From Rhodocyclaceae bacterium (lineage in GTDB: Bacteria > Pseudomonadota > Gammaproteobacteria > Burkholderiales > Rhodocyclaceae), in assembly GCA_016721505.1 (NCBI GenBank), contig JADKHX010000002.1:186001-250000 (forward strand): a DNA stretch of 64,000 nucleotides, read 5' to 3'. Positions 9,079-17,152 of the stretch are shown here, piece by piece. The stretch's first letter is position 1. Every line of letters begins with the position of its first letter. Below the pieces are notes generated by a model that worked only from the letters and a program-made list of their open reading frames with translations, was not told the DNA's origin and made no database searches. The position numbers and the translations under genes are program-made.

Positions 9079-10866
9079 TTATACCAGAGACCCGCCAAGA
9101 CCAGCCGTGGCAGTAGCAGCGGCGGCAGAAATAGCAGCTTTTTTGGCCAGCAATTCAGATAACTTCGTACGCTCCTCAGCATTCAATCCGTGCCGTGCAC
9201 GTTCAACCAGCGCCGAGATTTCGCGATTCATCGCTGCGCCTTGCAAATGACTGACAGTCGCCACAAACGCGGCTTCGTCCTGGCTATGGTCATCGTCGGC
9301 TTCGAGCAACGCCTCGGCCATGGAAGACAACACCGATTCATGCGCTGAACCGCGAAAATATTCCATCGCCATCGCCAGACCATTGCCAAGTTGCAAACCA
9401 TGCTCGACGGCATCAACGATTGCTTGCAGCGCCGCGCCTTCAGGCAAATCCTTATCAATCAAGCCATGCGGCAATCGAGCCGCCAAGGTCGGCGTGCGCA
9501 CCAACAGTTTCAGGAGTTGATACTCGACTGAACGGGCGGTAGGTCGGCGTGCGGAACGCGGCGGTGCGGCACCCCAACGCGCCAGCGGTTTGAGTTCGCA
9601 TTTGGCTTCGACTTCGGCTTGCGAAATTTGCGCGCGGGCGGCAATTTCCTTGGTCAGTTGCACCCGCAATATCGGCGCGGATACTTTCTGCAACAGCGGC
9701 TTGGCTAAATGTACCAACAATGCGCGACCTTCGATCGTATTAGTGTTGGCTTGCTTGCTCAGTTCGCGCAACAAAAATTCGCTCAGACGCGTGGCATTTC
9801 GCGTGTGATTTACAAATGCGTCCTTGCCATGTTCGCGGATGAATTCGTCAGGGTCTTGGTTGCCCGGCATTTGCAGAATTTCGACCACTTTATTGTCGGC
9901 CAAAAAACTCAAGCTAACTTCCATCGCTCGCCACGCGGCGCGGTCTCCCGCTGCATCGCGGTCGAAACAAAACACCACGCGACTGGCTTGTTTAAGCAAC
10001 TTTTGCACGTTGCTTTCGGTGGCCGCCGTACCCAATGTGGCAACCACATTTTCCACGCCCCATTGGGCGAGCCCGACCACGTCCATGTAACCTTCAACCA
10101 CCAACACCATGTCTTCGTCGCGGATTGCTCTGCGGGCTTGAGGCAGACCATATAGCTCGCTGCCTTTGATAAACAGTGGAGTCTCGGGCGAGTTGAGATA
10201 TTTCGGTTCATCGTTGCCCATCACCCGTCCGCCGAAACCAATCACATTGCCGCGTCCATCCTGAATCGGAAACATCACGCGATCACGAAACCGGTCGTAG
10301 CGCCGACCTTGTTCGTTGACGATCACCAAGCCGCATTCAACGAGTGCCGGATTGTTGTAGTCCGGAAAAATTTGCTGCAAATTCTGCCAACCGTCGGGGG
10401 CATAACCGAGACCGAATTTGGCGGCAATTTCACCAGTCAATCCGCGTTTTTTCAGGTAGGCCACAGCCGATGGCGAAACCTTCAACTGCTCGCGGTAATA
10501 ATTCATTGCGCTGGCCATCAATTCGGTCAGTGGCGCAACTCGCTCTCGCTTTTCTTGCGCTTGCGCGTGCCACTCTTCTTGCGGCACTTTGAGTCCTACC
10601 GAAGTCGCCAAATCTTCCACCGCGTCGATAAATCCGACACCAGCATGTTGCATCAAAAAACCGATGGCCGTGCCGTGTGCGCCGCAGCCAAAGCAGTGAT
10701 AAAACTGCTTGGAAGGACTGACCGTGAATGAGGGTGTTTTTTCCGAATGGAACGGGCAGCAAGCGCTGAAATTCGCACCGGCCTTTTTCAGTGGTACATA
10801 GCGTTCGACCACGTCGCAAATGTCGACGCGGCCAAGCAATTCCTGAATGAAGCTGTCTGGAATCAT
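9079..10866 (-). CDS. dnaG: DNA primase DnaG
   Basis: A 595-residue replicative primase, close to the usual 580-600. It has the CHC2 zinc-binding domain (C-P-F-H ... C-F-G-C-G, residues about 36-66), the catalytic core, the Toprim domain (V-V-E-G-Y-M-D near 252, later D-R-D-A-A-G-D) and a C-terminal DnaB-binding region. It synthesises RNA primers at the fork. It precedes rpoD by 108 bases and follows yqeY by 49 bases, and the second gap contains a copy of the 26-bp dispersed repeat. Confidence 0.97.
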   Translation of the reverse strand: MIPDSFIQELLGRVDICDVVERYVPLKKAGANFSACCPFHSEKTPSFTVSPSKQFYHCFGCGAHGTAIGFLMQHAGVGFIDAVEDLATSVGLKVPQEEWHAQAQEKRERVAPLTELMASAMNYYREQLKVSPSAVAYLKKRGLTGEIAAKFGLGYAPDGWQNLQQIFPDYNNPALVECGLVIVNEQGRRYDRFRDRVMFPIQDGRGNVIGFGGRVMGNDEPKYLNSPETPLFIKGSELYGLPQARRAIRDEDMVLVVEGYMDVVGLAQWGVENVVATLGTAATESNVQKLLKQASRVVFCFDRDAAGDRAAWRAMEVSLSFLADNKVVEILQMPGNQDPDEFIREHGKDAFVNHTRNATRLSEFLLRELSKQANTNTIEGRALLVHLAKPLLQKVSAPILRVQLTKEIAARAQISQAEVEAKCELKPLARWGAAPPRSARRPTARSVEYQLLKLLVRTPTLAARLPHGLIDKDLPEGAALQAIVDAVEHGLQLGNGLAMAMEYFRGSAHESVLSSMAEALLEADDDHSQDEAAFVATVSHLQGAAMNREISALVERARHGLNAEERTKLSELLAKKAAISAAAATATAGLGGSLV

Positions 10867-10880
10867 TGCTTAGGTTTTTT

Positions 10881-10906
10881 GCCAGTTGGTGCTGATGGCA
10901 CGCCGT
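10881..10906 (+). repeat. 26-bp dispersed bipartite repeat, copy 1
   Basis: Copy of the 15 + 4 variable + 7 base element in the yqeY-dnaG gap, with one change from consensus (last G of the left block is A). It is preceded by a T run, as many copies are, and lies upstream of dnaG, antisense to that gene. Confidence 0.85.
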
Positions 10907-10915
10907 CAAACGCTC

Positions 10916-11365
10916 TCAGACGGCAGCCAAGCGCGCCTTGATCAGCTTGGACAATTCGCCCATGTCGGCACGCCCAGCGACGCGAGGTTTTAGCGCGGCC
11001 ATCAGCTTGCCCATATCGGCTGGGCCTTTCGCGCCGGTCTCGGTTAGCGCCGCTTCCAACAACGCGCTGATTTCCGCTGCCGACAACCCCTGCGGCATAT
11101 AGGCGCTCAACACGCTAAGCTCAAATTTCTCGGCATCGGCCAAATCGCTGCGCTTGGCGGCTTCAAACTGCGTGATTGAATCTTTGCGCTGCTTGAGCAT
11201 TTTTTCGATGATGGTGACCACCGCCGCATCGTCCAATTCGATACGTTGGTCCACTTCGATTTGTTTCATCGCCGAAAGCAACAAACGCAATGCGCCGAGC
11301 CGCGTTTTTTCACCCGCCTTGAGTGCGGTTTTCATGTCTTCGGTGATTTGTGCCTTCAATGTCAT
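10916..11365 (-). CDS. GatB/YqeY domain protein
   Basis: A 149-residue protein of the YqeY family, related to the tail domain of the tRNA amidotransferase subunit GatB. It begins with M-T-L-K-A-Q-I-T-E-D-M-K, then the family stretch R-L-G-A-L-R-L-L-L-S-A, with a helical C-terminal bundle ending G-R-A-D-M-G-E-L-S-K-L-I-K. The molecular role is not established; tRNA binding is presumed. It sits at the head of the dnaG-rpoD operon, where rpsU usually precedes it, but the 118 bases upstream are too short for rpsU. Confidence 0.9.
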   Translation of the reverse strand: MTLKAQITEDMKTALKAGEKTRLGALRLLLSAMKQIEVDQRIELDDAAVVTIIEKMLKQRKDSITQFEAAKRSDLADAEKFELSVLSAYMPQGLSAAEISALLEAALTETGAKGPADMGKLMAALKPRVAGRADMGELSKLIKARLAAV

Positions 11366-11483
11366 GATGTTTTACCTTTGTCTGCGTTGCGGCATTTGGG
11401 ACGCCCAGCGCAACAGTTTACCCGCTGCACGCGCGCCGTAAAATGTTTCCACCAAACCACAGCCAAATAAATGGGGCGAGCAG

Positions 11484-11903
11484 ATGGAAACGACAATACG
11501 TTGGCACAACGATGGCATGAGCTTCGTTGCCGAAACCGGCAGCGGGCACATCCTGAATATGGACGGAGCGCCCGAAGGCGGCGGACGAAATCTCGCGCCA
11601 CGACCGATGGAATTATTGCTCGCCGGCACTGGCGGCTGCACAGCCTACGATGTAGTCTTGATCCTCAAACGCGGGCGACATGTGGTGACCGATTGCGTGG
11701 TCAAGCTCACCTCAGAGCGCGCCGAAACCGACCCGAAAGTGTTCACCAAAATCAATATGCACTTCATCGTGAGCGGCAAAAATCTTAAATCCGAAGTGGT
11801 CGAAAAGGCGATCAAACTTTCGGCCGAGAAATATTGCTCGGCATCGTTAATGCTTGGCAAGACAGCGGCAATCAGTCACAGCTTTGAGTTGGTTACGGAC
11901 TGA
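11484..11903 (+). CDS. OsmC/YhfA-family peroxiredoxin-like protein
   Basis: A 139-residue OsmC-fold protein. The two cysteines of the family are present, in G-G-C-T-A-Y-D near residue 52 and in K-Y-C-S-A-S near 118, so thiol-based reduction of organic hydroperoxides is plausible. The closest type is YhfA, a small cytoplasmic OsmC relative whose physiological substrate is uncertain. It is transcribed divergently from yqeY and runs toward coq7 with only one base between the two stops. Confidence 0.88.
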   Translation: METTIRWHNDGMSFVAETGSGHILNMDGAPEGGGRNLAPRPMELLLAGTGGCTAYDVVLILKRGRHVVTDCVVKLTSERAETDPKVFTKINMHFIVSGKNLKSEVVEKAIKLSAEKYCSASLMLGKTAAISHSFELVTD

Positions 11904-11904
11904 C

Positions 11905-12525
11905 TTACAGGTAATACGCCGTATTGGTCATGATTTTTGATGACCATTGCATCGCTTGTCTCACCGGCAACGGCAGAGCTACGCCGCCGTGTTCAACTGC
12001 CGATTCCGCATGCGCCATTTCGTCCTGCTTCATCTGCGCCACGACTTCGCGCGAGCGCATATCTTGCGCGGGCAAACGCTCGAGGTGCGCTTGTAAATGT
12101 GCCTCGACTTGACGCTCGGTCTCGGCCAAAAAACCCAGATTCCAGCGGTCACCGAATTTTCCCGCCAAGATTCCAATTGCCAATGAGCCCGAGTACCACA
12201 AAGGATTGAGCACGCTGGTGCGTCCGCCAAGTTCAGTGATGCGCCGCTCGGTCCAGTTCAAATGCTCGGTCTCTTGCCAGGCCGCATATTCCATTGCTTG
12301 TCGCACCTCGGGATCTTTCGAAGTCAGCGCCTGCCCTTGATACAAAGCCTGCGCGCAAATCTCGCCACAATGATTGACCCGCATCAACGCTGCGGCATGC
12401 GCGCGCTCGGTGTCAGTCATTTCGGCCTCGACTATCGATTCACCGGGCATCGCCCGTCGCGTCGGCGCATTGGCAAAGACTGTGCGCAACGCCTTGTCGA
12501 ACTCTACGATGAGTTTGTCAAACAT
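11905..12525 (-). CDS. coq7: Ubiquinone biosynthesis hydroxylase Coq7 (diiron)
   Basis: A 206-residue ferritin-like diiron monooxygenase that hydroxylates 2-polyprenyl-3-methyl-6-methoxy-1,4-benzoquinol, the penultimate step of ubiquinone synthesis, at the inner membrane. The iron ligand motifs are visible: N-H-C-G-E-I-C-A-Q, Q-E-T-E-H-L-N-W, E-A-H-L-Q-A-H-L-E and D-E-M-A-H-A-E. The ATG at 12525 is chosen over an upstream one at 12603 because conserved sequence begins at M-F-D-K-L-I and the start then lies 5 bases after the upstream gene stop. A UbiH-type hydroxylase is encoded at 62168. Confidence 0.94.
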   Translation of the reverse strand: MFDKLIVEFDKALRTVFANAPTRRAMPGESIVEAEMTDTERAHAAALMRVNHCGEICAQALYQGQALTSKDPEVRQAMEYAAWQETEHLNWTERRITELGGRTSVLNPLWYSGSLAIGILAGKFGDRWNLGFLAETERQVEAHLQAHLERLPAQDMRSREVVAQMKQDEMAHAESAVEHGGVALPLPVRQAMQWSSKIMTNTAYYL

Positions 12526-12529
12526 AGCT

Positions 12530-13060
12530 TCAATTCGATTTGGAACGCTTAGTGATATTGAGCGCGCGACGACCTTCGTTAGCATCGCTAATTGGCCCGC
12601 CATTTGGGCAAAAATAATCCCGTGAGAGCGCGGCGTGATGGCGATTCACTGGCTTATTTTCGATATCGCGCCATTCGCTCACCCGCGCTCTAGTCCACGT
12701 CCCGTCAGCGCGACCCGTAGCGTAGAGCTTCCATTTCCCGCTGTCGCAATGCATGCCTTCAAAGCTCACATTGCGGGCACCGCCGGAAGCTTCCACCACC
12801 AACACATAGCGCACCACACGGTCGTTGCCAACCGTGAGCGTGGCCTCATCGACAAAATAGTTATTGGTCGCCACGGCGCTGACATAGATCTCTCGCAGAT
12901 TGGCCGGCGTTGGCGCAGCAGGCAGGTCAGTCGCCGCTTCTTGCCACGGTTTGTCTGCTTCGAATTCGCCAGCGTATCTTGAGCGACCTTCACCGTTGCC
13001 AGCATTGGCCGCATGCACGACGCTCAGTGCTAACGTCAAAACTAAGCAGAAATTTTTCAT
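12530..13060 (-). CDS. CNP1-family exported protein
   Basis: A 176-residue protein with a clear signal peptide (M-K-N-F-C-L-V-L-T-L-A-L-S-V-V-H-A-A-N-A, cleavage near residue 20) and the beta-rich CNP1 domain found mainly in beta- and gammaproteobacteria. Function unknown; the name comes from a Neisseria cryptic protein. Two cysteines (in H-C-D-S and Y-F-C-P) may form a disulfide. Its ATG overlaps the rppH stop by four bases and it precedes coq7 by five bases, so the three are probably one transcript. Confidence 0.82.
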   Translation of the reverse strand: MKNFCLVLTLALSVVHAANAGNGEGRSRYAGEFEADKPWQEAATDLPAAPTPANLREIYVSAVATNNYFVDEATLTVGNDRVVRYVLVVEASGGARNVSFEGMHCDSGKWKLYATGRADGTWTRARVSEWRDIENKPVNRHHAALSRDYFCPNGGPISDANEGRRALNITKRSKSN

Positions 13061-13590
13061 CGCTCACCATCCACGCCACTAAATTGCGACATCCACAGCC
13101 GAATTTGTTCTTCAGGACTGGCGAAAAGCAAGCGTGCCAGTTCTGACAGCGCCGCTTCGTACACACCTCGCTTGAAGGTAATTACCGAGTCAAGCGGAAT
13201 CCAATAGCTGCTCCAGCGCCAAGCGTCGAATTCGGGGTGTGTGCTGGCGCGCAAAGACACGTCGGTGTCACGCCCGACCATGCGCAGCAGATACCAGATT
13301 TGTTTCTGGCCTTTGTAACTGTTGCGCCACTCACGGCGCACCCAATGCGTTGGCACCTCATAGCGCAACCAGTCGCGGGTGCGGCCGATTATCCGCACAT
13401 GCTCGGGCAGGAGACCCACTTCTTCAAACAACTCACGATACATGGCTTGCTCGGGCGACTCGCCCCGATTTATGCCGCCTTGCGGAAACTGCCATGAATG
13501 TTCGCGGATCCGTTTACCCCAAAAAACTTCGTTTCGACTGTTGGCGAGGATGATGCCGACGTTAGGGCGATAGCCTTCACGATCAAGCAT
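13057..13590 (-). CDS. rppH: RNA pyrophosphohydrolase RppH
   Basis: A 177-residue Nudix hydrolase starting M-L-D-R-E-G-Y-R-P-N-V-G-I-I-L, the RppH signature start; this is why 13590 is preferred to a longer in-frame Met at 13701. The Nudix box lies at residues about 38-60 with the R-E-L-F-E-E-V-G core. The enzyme removes pyrophosphate from 5'-triphosphorylated mRNA to trigger RNase E decay. It is divergent from proS, with about 120 bases between the two starts, and is translationally coupled to the CNP1 gene by an ATGA overlap. Confidence 0.94.
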   Translation of the reverse strand: MLDREGYRPNVGIILANSRNEVFWGKRIREHSWQFPQGGINRGESPEQAMYRELFEEVGLLPEHVRIIGRTRDWLRYEVPTHWVRREWRNSYKGQKQIWYLLRMVGRDTDVSLRASTHPEFDAWRWSSYWIPLDSVITFKRGVYEAALSELARLLFASPEEQIRLWMSQFSGVDGER

Positions 13591-13709
13591 GATGCAAATC
13601 CAAAAATTAGTTGTGCCTATTGTTCCACATTCGGGCGCGACTGGAAAGCTCAATTGCTGCCTAGGCAAGCTAAAATTGTGAGATTCAATTTCAGCCTTCA
13701 AATACCGTC

Positions 13710-15434
13710 ATGCGCGCCAGTCAATTCTTCATCAACACACTCAAAGAAGCGCCCTCCGATGCCGAAATCATCAGCCATCAATTGATGATTCGCGCCGGTT
13801 TGATTCGTCGCCTCGCGGGCGGAATTTATACCTGGATGCCGCTGGGACTGCGGGTGTTGCGCAAGGTCGAAAACATCGTCCGTGAAGAAATGAATCGAGC
13901 TGGCGCGATGGAAATGTTGATGCCCGCCGTGCAACCGTTTGAGCTGTGGGAAGAATCCGGTCGTGGGCCGAAATATGGCCCGGAGTTATTGCGTTTGAAA
14001 GACCGGCATCAACGTGAATTCGTTATCGGCCCGACTCACGAAGAAGTGATTACCGATGTGGTGCGGCGCGAAGTCAAAAGTTACCGCCAATTGCCGCGCC
14101 ATTTTTATCAAATCCAGACCAAATTTCGCGACGAGATTCGTCCGCGATTTGGCGTCATGCGCGGGCGTGAGTTTTTGATGAAAGATGGTTATTCGTTTCA
14201 TACGTCCTTTGCAGATTTGCAACGCGAATATCAAGTGATGTATGAAACCTATACGCGAATATTTACGCGCCTCGGCTTGAAATTTCGTGCTGTCGCCGCC
14301 GACACCGGCGCAATCGGCGGAACTGGATCGCATGAGTTTCATGTGTTGGCGGACTCGGGTGAAGATGGCTTGGCTTATTGCCCCGATTCGGATTACGCGG
14401 CGAATGTGGAATTGGCAGAGGCAGTTGCGCCGGTTGTTTCGTCAGTTGGTGCTGGCGGTACGCTGTCAGCACCAATGCAGAAGGTCGCGACACCGGGCAA
14501 GGCGCGTTGCGAGGACGTAGCGGAGTTTTTGAACTTACCGCTGATATCGACCGTGAAATGCATCGCCTTGATGACCGACAAGAAGGATGTGCCGAACGAG
14601 TTCGTGATGTTGCTGCTTCGTGGCGACCACGCCTTGAACGAAATCAAAACACAAAAGGCAATCGGAGAATTCCGTTTCGCACGCGAAGATGAAATCGTCG
14701 CAGCTCTTGGGAGCAAGCCGGGCTATCTCGGTCCGGTTGGCTACTCAGGGCGATTGGTCGTTGATCGTGCGGTCGCTGCAATGCGCGATTTCGTCTGCGG
14801 CGCGAATGAAGAAGGCTTCCATTTGACCGGTGTAAATTTCGCTCGCGATTTGCCGACGCCAAGCGAGATTGCCGACATTCGCAATGTCGTCGAAGGCGAT
14901 CCGTCGCCGGATGGCAATGGCACATTGCAGCTGTGTCGCGGTATCGAAGTCGGGCATATTTTTCAACTACGCACCAAATATGCCGAGGCGCTTAGCTGCA
15001 CTTTTCTTGATGAGAACGGTAAAGATCAAGTGATGGAAATGGGTTGTTATGGCATCGGTGTTTCGCGCATTGTCGGCGCGGCGATCGAGCAGGGCAATGA
15101 CGAGCGTGGGATTATTTTCCCGACGGCGATTGCACCTTTTTCAGTGGTCATCGTGCCGATGAATTTCGCCAAATCCGAAACTGTTCGCAATGCTGCGAAT
15201 GCGCTCCATGATGAATTACAAGCCGCCGGGATAGACACAATGCTCGACGACCGTGACGAGCGCGCAGGCAGCATGTTTGCCGATTGGGAATTGATCGGCG
15301 TGCCGCATCGTGTGGTGGTTGGCGAGCGCGGATTAAAAGACGGCAAACTGGAATATAAGGGACGCACCGACAACGAGGCGACGCTGGTGGATGTGGCTGG
15401 TATGCGTGCGTTTTTGCAGCAAAAAATTGGCTGA
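13710..15434 (+). CDS. proS: Prolyl-tRNA synthetase ProS
   Basis: A 574-residue bacterial-type class II synthetase with the catalytic core split by an editing (YbaK-like) insertion and a C-terminal anticodon-binding domain. Motif 2 is seen at F-R-D-E-I-R-P-R-F-G and motif 3 at G-C-Y-G-I-G-V-S-R. Residues about 244-252 (S-V-G-A-G-G-T-L-S), at the entry to the insertion domain, are encoded by a copy of the 26-bp dispersed repeat; the neighbouring sequence (V-A-P-V-V-S, then A-P-M-Q-K-V) looks like a flexible linker, so activity is probably unaffected. Confidence 0.97.
   Translation: MRASQFFINTLKEAPSDAEIISHQLMIRAGLIRRLAGGIYTWMPLGLRVLRKVENIVREEMNRAGAMEMLMPAVQPFELWEESGRGPKYGPELLRLKDRHQREFVIGPTHEEVITDVVRREVKSYRQLPRHFYQIQTKFRDEIRPRFGVMRGREFLMKDGYSFHTSFADLQREYQVMYETYTRIFTRLGLKFRAVAADTGAIGGTGSHEFHVLADSGEDGLAYCPDSDYAANVELAEAVAPVVSSVGAGGTLSAPMQKVATPGKARCEDVAEFLNLPLISTVKCIALMTDKKDVPNEFVMLLLRGDHALNEIKTQKAIGEFRFAREDEIVAALGSKPGYLGPVGYSGRLVVDRAVAAMRDFVCGANEEGFHLTGVNFARDLPTPSEIADIRNVVEGDPSPDGNGTLQLCRGIEVGHIFQLRTKYAEALSCTFLDENGKDQVMEMGCYGIGVSRIVGAAIEQGNDERGIIFPTAIAPFSVVIVPMNFAKSETVRNAANALHDELQAAGIDTMLDDRDERAGSMFADWELIGVPHRVVVGERGLKDGKLEYKGRTDNEATLVDVAGMRAFLQQKIG
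14441..14466 (+). repeat. 26-bp dispersed repeat, copy 2, inside proS
   Basis: Sense-orientation copy in proS, in the frame that reads S-V-G-A-G-G-T-L-S. It differs from consensus by CTGT instead of CCGT in the right block and is preceded by GTTTC. Confidence 0.85.
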
Positions 15435-16101
15435 ATTTTTCACCATCCCCAACACTACCCTCCCTTTGACCGGGAGGGAGACAAGCCTATCCGTACTGCG
15501 CACCGTTGCTACAGCTTTGCTTCTAGGTTGCGTTTGCACCGCGCATGCTGGCAATCAACAATACGAACCACTCGCCGCCAGTGTGCAGGCCGCGCTATCA
15601 GCGGCGATTGCCGACAAAGCCGCACCGAATCCGCATTTCTCCAGTGTGCAAGAAAAGCTCGATTGGGTGAATTGGCAAACTGAAATGTCGGTGCGCTTGG
15701 CCAAGCGAATGCCGGATCGCGATACGCGTCTGGATTTTTTGCGAACCGTGTTTTACGAGGCCAAACGTGCCGGACTCGACCCGCAAATGGTGCTCGGGCT
15801 GATTCAAGTTGAGAGCGGATTTCACAAATACGCAGTCTCAAAAGCCGGTGCGCGCGGCTATATGCAAGTCATGCCGTTTTGGAAAAAGCTAATCGGCAAC
15901 GGCGACCAAAATTTGTTTCTAATGCGCAACAATTTGCGCTTTGGCTGCACGATATTGCGCCACTATTTGGACATCGAAAAAGGTGACTTGTATCGCGCGC
16001 TAGGTCGTTACAACGGCAGCTTGGGCAAACCCGAATACCCGAACATGGTGCGTGGTGCGTGGGAGAAGCATTGGGCTTGGTCGGCTAATGTCGCGCGTTG
16101 A
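15391..16101 (+). CDS. Exported lytic transglycosylase (SLT domain)
   Basis: A soluble lytic transglycosylase-like domain: catalytic Glu in L-I-Q-V-E-S-G-F near residue 140 (numbered from 15391), then G-A-R-G-Y-M-Q-V-M-P-F-W and R-Y-N-G-S-L-G near the end. It cleaves the glycan strand of peptidoglycan in the periplasm. A hydrophobic signal (L-R-T-V-A-T-A-L-L-L-G-C-V-C-T-A-H-A) starts only at residue 36. The start is unresolved: the only ATG, at 15391, overlaps proS by 44 bases, while TTG at 15466 is an alternative. A GGGAGGGAG stretch, part of a hairpin, lies just before the signal sequence. Confidence 0.85.
   Translation: MWLVCVRFCSKKLAEFFTIPNTTLPLTGRETSLSVLRTVATALLLGCVCTAHAGNQQYEPLAASVQAALSAAIADKAAPNPHFSSVQEKLDWVNWQTEMSVRLAKRMPDRDTRLDFLRTVFYEAKRAGLDPQMVLGLIQVESGFHKYAVSKAGARGYMQVMPFWKKLIGNGDQNLFLMRNNLRFGCTILRHYLDIEKGDLYRALGRYNGSLGKPEYPNMVRGAWEKHWAWSANVAR
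15458..15478 (+). other. Perfect 7-bp hairpin at the proS / transglycosylase junction
   Basis: CCCTCCC and GGGAGGG flank a 7-base loop, 24 bases after the proS stop. The right arm contains a Shine-Dalgarno-like sequence. It could end proS transcripts or control translation of the transglycosylase, whose start is unclear. No T tract follows. Confidence 0.45.
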
Positions 16102-16149
16102 AGGACGAAAATACTCCGCTGATTTCGATTTTTTTGCGCTGTGCGCCCT

Positions 16150-16518
16150 TCAGCTCATATAAAACGGGGCAATTTTGTTGCCATCAAAATCACGAAAATA
16201 GGCGGCATAAAACGCATCGCTGCGTTGCCCGGGCGGGCCGTCGTCGGTCGCGCCGAGTGATATCGCCAGCTTGTAAAACTTGTCAACGTTGGCTTTGGTA
16301 TCCATCACTATTGCGATCATCGTGCCATTGCCAAATGTCGCTGGTTGTCCGTTGAAGGGCTTCATCACCCCGAAGCCAGGCGACATGGGGCCGTTTGTCC
16401 AAATAACGCCGTTCTCATTTTCGAAAATCCGCGTGGCGCCGAGCGAGCCAAATAGCTTTTCGTAAAACTCAACTGCACGCGGAAAATCGTTGGTGCCTAC
16501 CGTCACATAGCCAATCAT
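16150..16518 (-). CDS. VOC/glyoxalase-fold family protein
   Basis: A 122-residue protein with the paired beta-alpha-beta-beta-beta fold of the vicinal oxygen chelate family: M-I-G-Y-V-T-V-G-T-N-D-F at the start, and a C-terminal F-R-D-F-D-G-N-K-I strand. This single-domain type is often annotated as glyoxalase or bleomycin-resistance-like, but the substrate is unknown. The ATG has an excellent ribosome site (GAGGAGAG, 5 bases away). The gene converges with the transglycosylase gene. Confidence 0.85.
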   Translation of the reverse strand: MIGYVTVGTNDFPRAVEFYEKLFGSLGATRIFENENGVIWTNGPMSPGFGVMKPFNGQPATFGNGTMIAIVMDTKANVDKFYKLAISLGATDDGPPGQRSDAFYAAYFRDFDGNKIAPFYMS

Positions 16519-16647
16519 TTTTCTCTCCTCGATGCTTGCAGATTTTTTCTGTCCGCTTGATTCTAAACCTGTGTCGACTCCGATTTGAGTGCATTTTGAA
16601 GCGATGATCTAGCGCTGATATTTTTCCTGCCGCGCTAGATTATCGAC

Positions 16648-17151
16648 ATGAATCGGCGATCATTTTGTTCATATCAACTACTTCTCGGCGTCTCGCTTGT
16701 GTTGTCGGGATGCGCCGGAATGTTTGGCAACACCAACTCGTCAGTTGGTGCTGGTCACACGCCGTCACAGTATTCAGCGGCCAATGACGTTGTCATCTAC
16801 GCCTTAGGTCTGGTCGAAACTGGTTACCAATATGGCGGCAAAAATCCTGAAGCCGGGCTCGATTGCAGTGGCATGATTAGTCATGTTTTCGCGCAGGCGG
16901 CAGGTCGAAAAATTTCCGGTAGCGCTGCCGATATTGCGCGCCAAGGTCGCGTGATAGATCGTGCCGCTTTGCGTCCCGGTGATTTGATTTTTTTTAATAC
17001 CACCGGCACACCGTTTTCACACGTTGGAATCTATATTGGCGAGCAGCGTTTCGTGCATGCCCCCAAGAGCGGTGCCAAGGTTCGTACGGATAGCCTTGCC
17101 AGCGGATGGTTCGCCTCGCGCGTCGTAGCCACGCGAAGATATTTTGACTAG
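16648..17151 (+). CDS. NlpC/P60 lipoprotein, probable peptidoglycan endopeptidase
   Basis: A 167-residue lipoprotein with a signal peptide ending in the lipobox L-S-G-C (Cys near residue 22) and an NlpC/P60 cysteine-peptidase domain. The catalytic Cys is in L-D-C-S-G-M near 73, the His in H-V-G-I-Y-I-G near 125, and a third polar residue in H-A-P-K-S-G. It should cut peptide cross-links or stems in the periplasm, anchored to the outer membrane. The linker just after the lipobox (S-S-V-G-A-G-H-T-P-S) is encoded by a copy of the 26-bp repeat, which forms a palindrome with the sequence before it. Confidence 0.9.
   Translation: MNRRSFCSYQLLLGVSLVLSGCAGMFGNTNSSVGAGHTPSQYSAANDVVIYALGLVETGYQYGGKNPEAGLDCSGMISHVFAQAAGRKISGSAADIARQGRVIDRAALRPGDLIFFNTTGTPFSHVGIYIGEQRFVHAPKSGAKVRTDSLASGWFASRVVATRRYFD
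16740..16765 (+). repeat. 26-bp dispersed repeat, copy 3, inside the NlpC/P60 gene
   Basis: Sense-orientation copy, frame V-G-A-G-H-T-P-S, in the linker between lipobox and catalytic domain. The 11 bases at 16728-16738 are an inverted partial copy (10 of 11 matches) separated by 4 bases, so the site is a near-perfect palindrome spanning 16728-16753. Confidence 0.87.
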
Positions 17152-17152
17152 T

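Noticed and set aside
13591..13701. N-terminal extension of rppH
   Set aside because: In-frame but without family similarity; it overlaps the divergent proS leader. The conserved start is at 13590.
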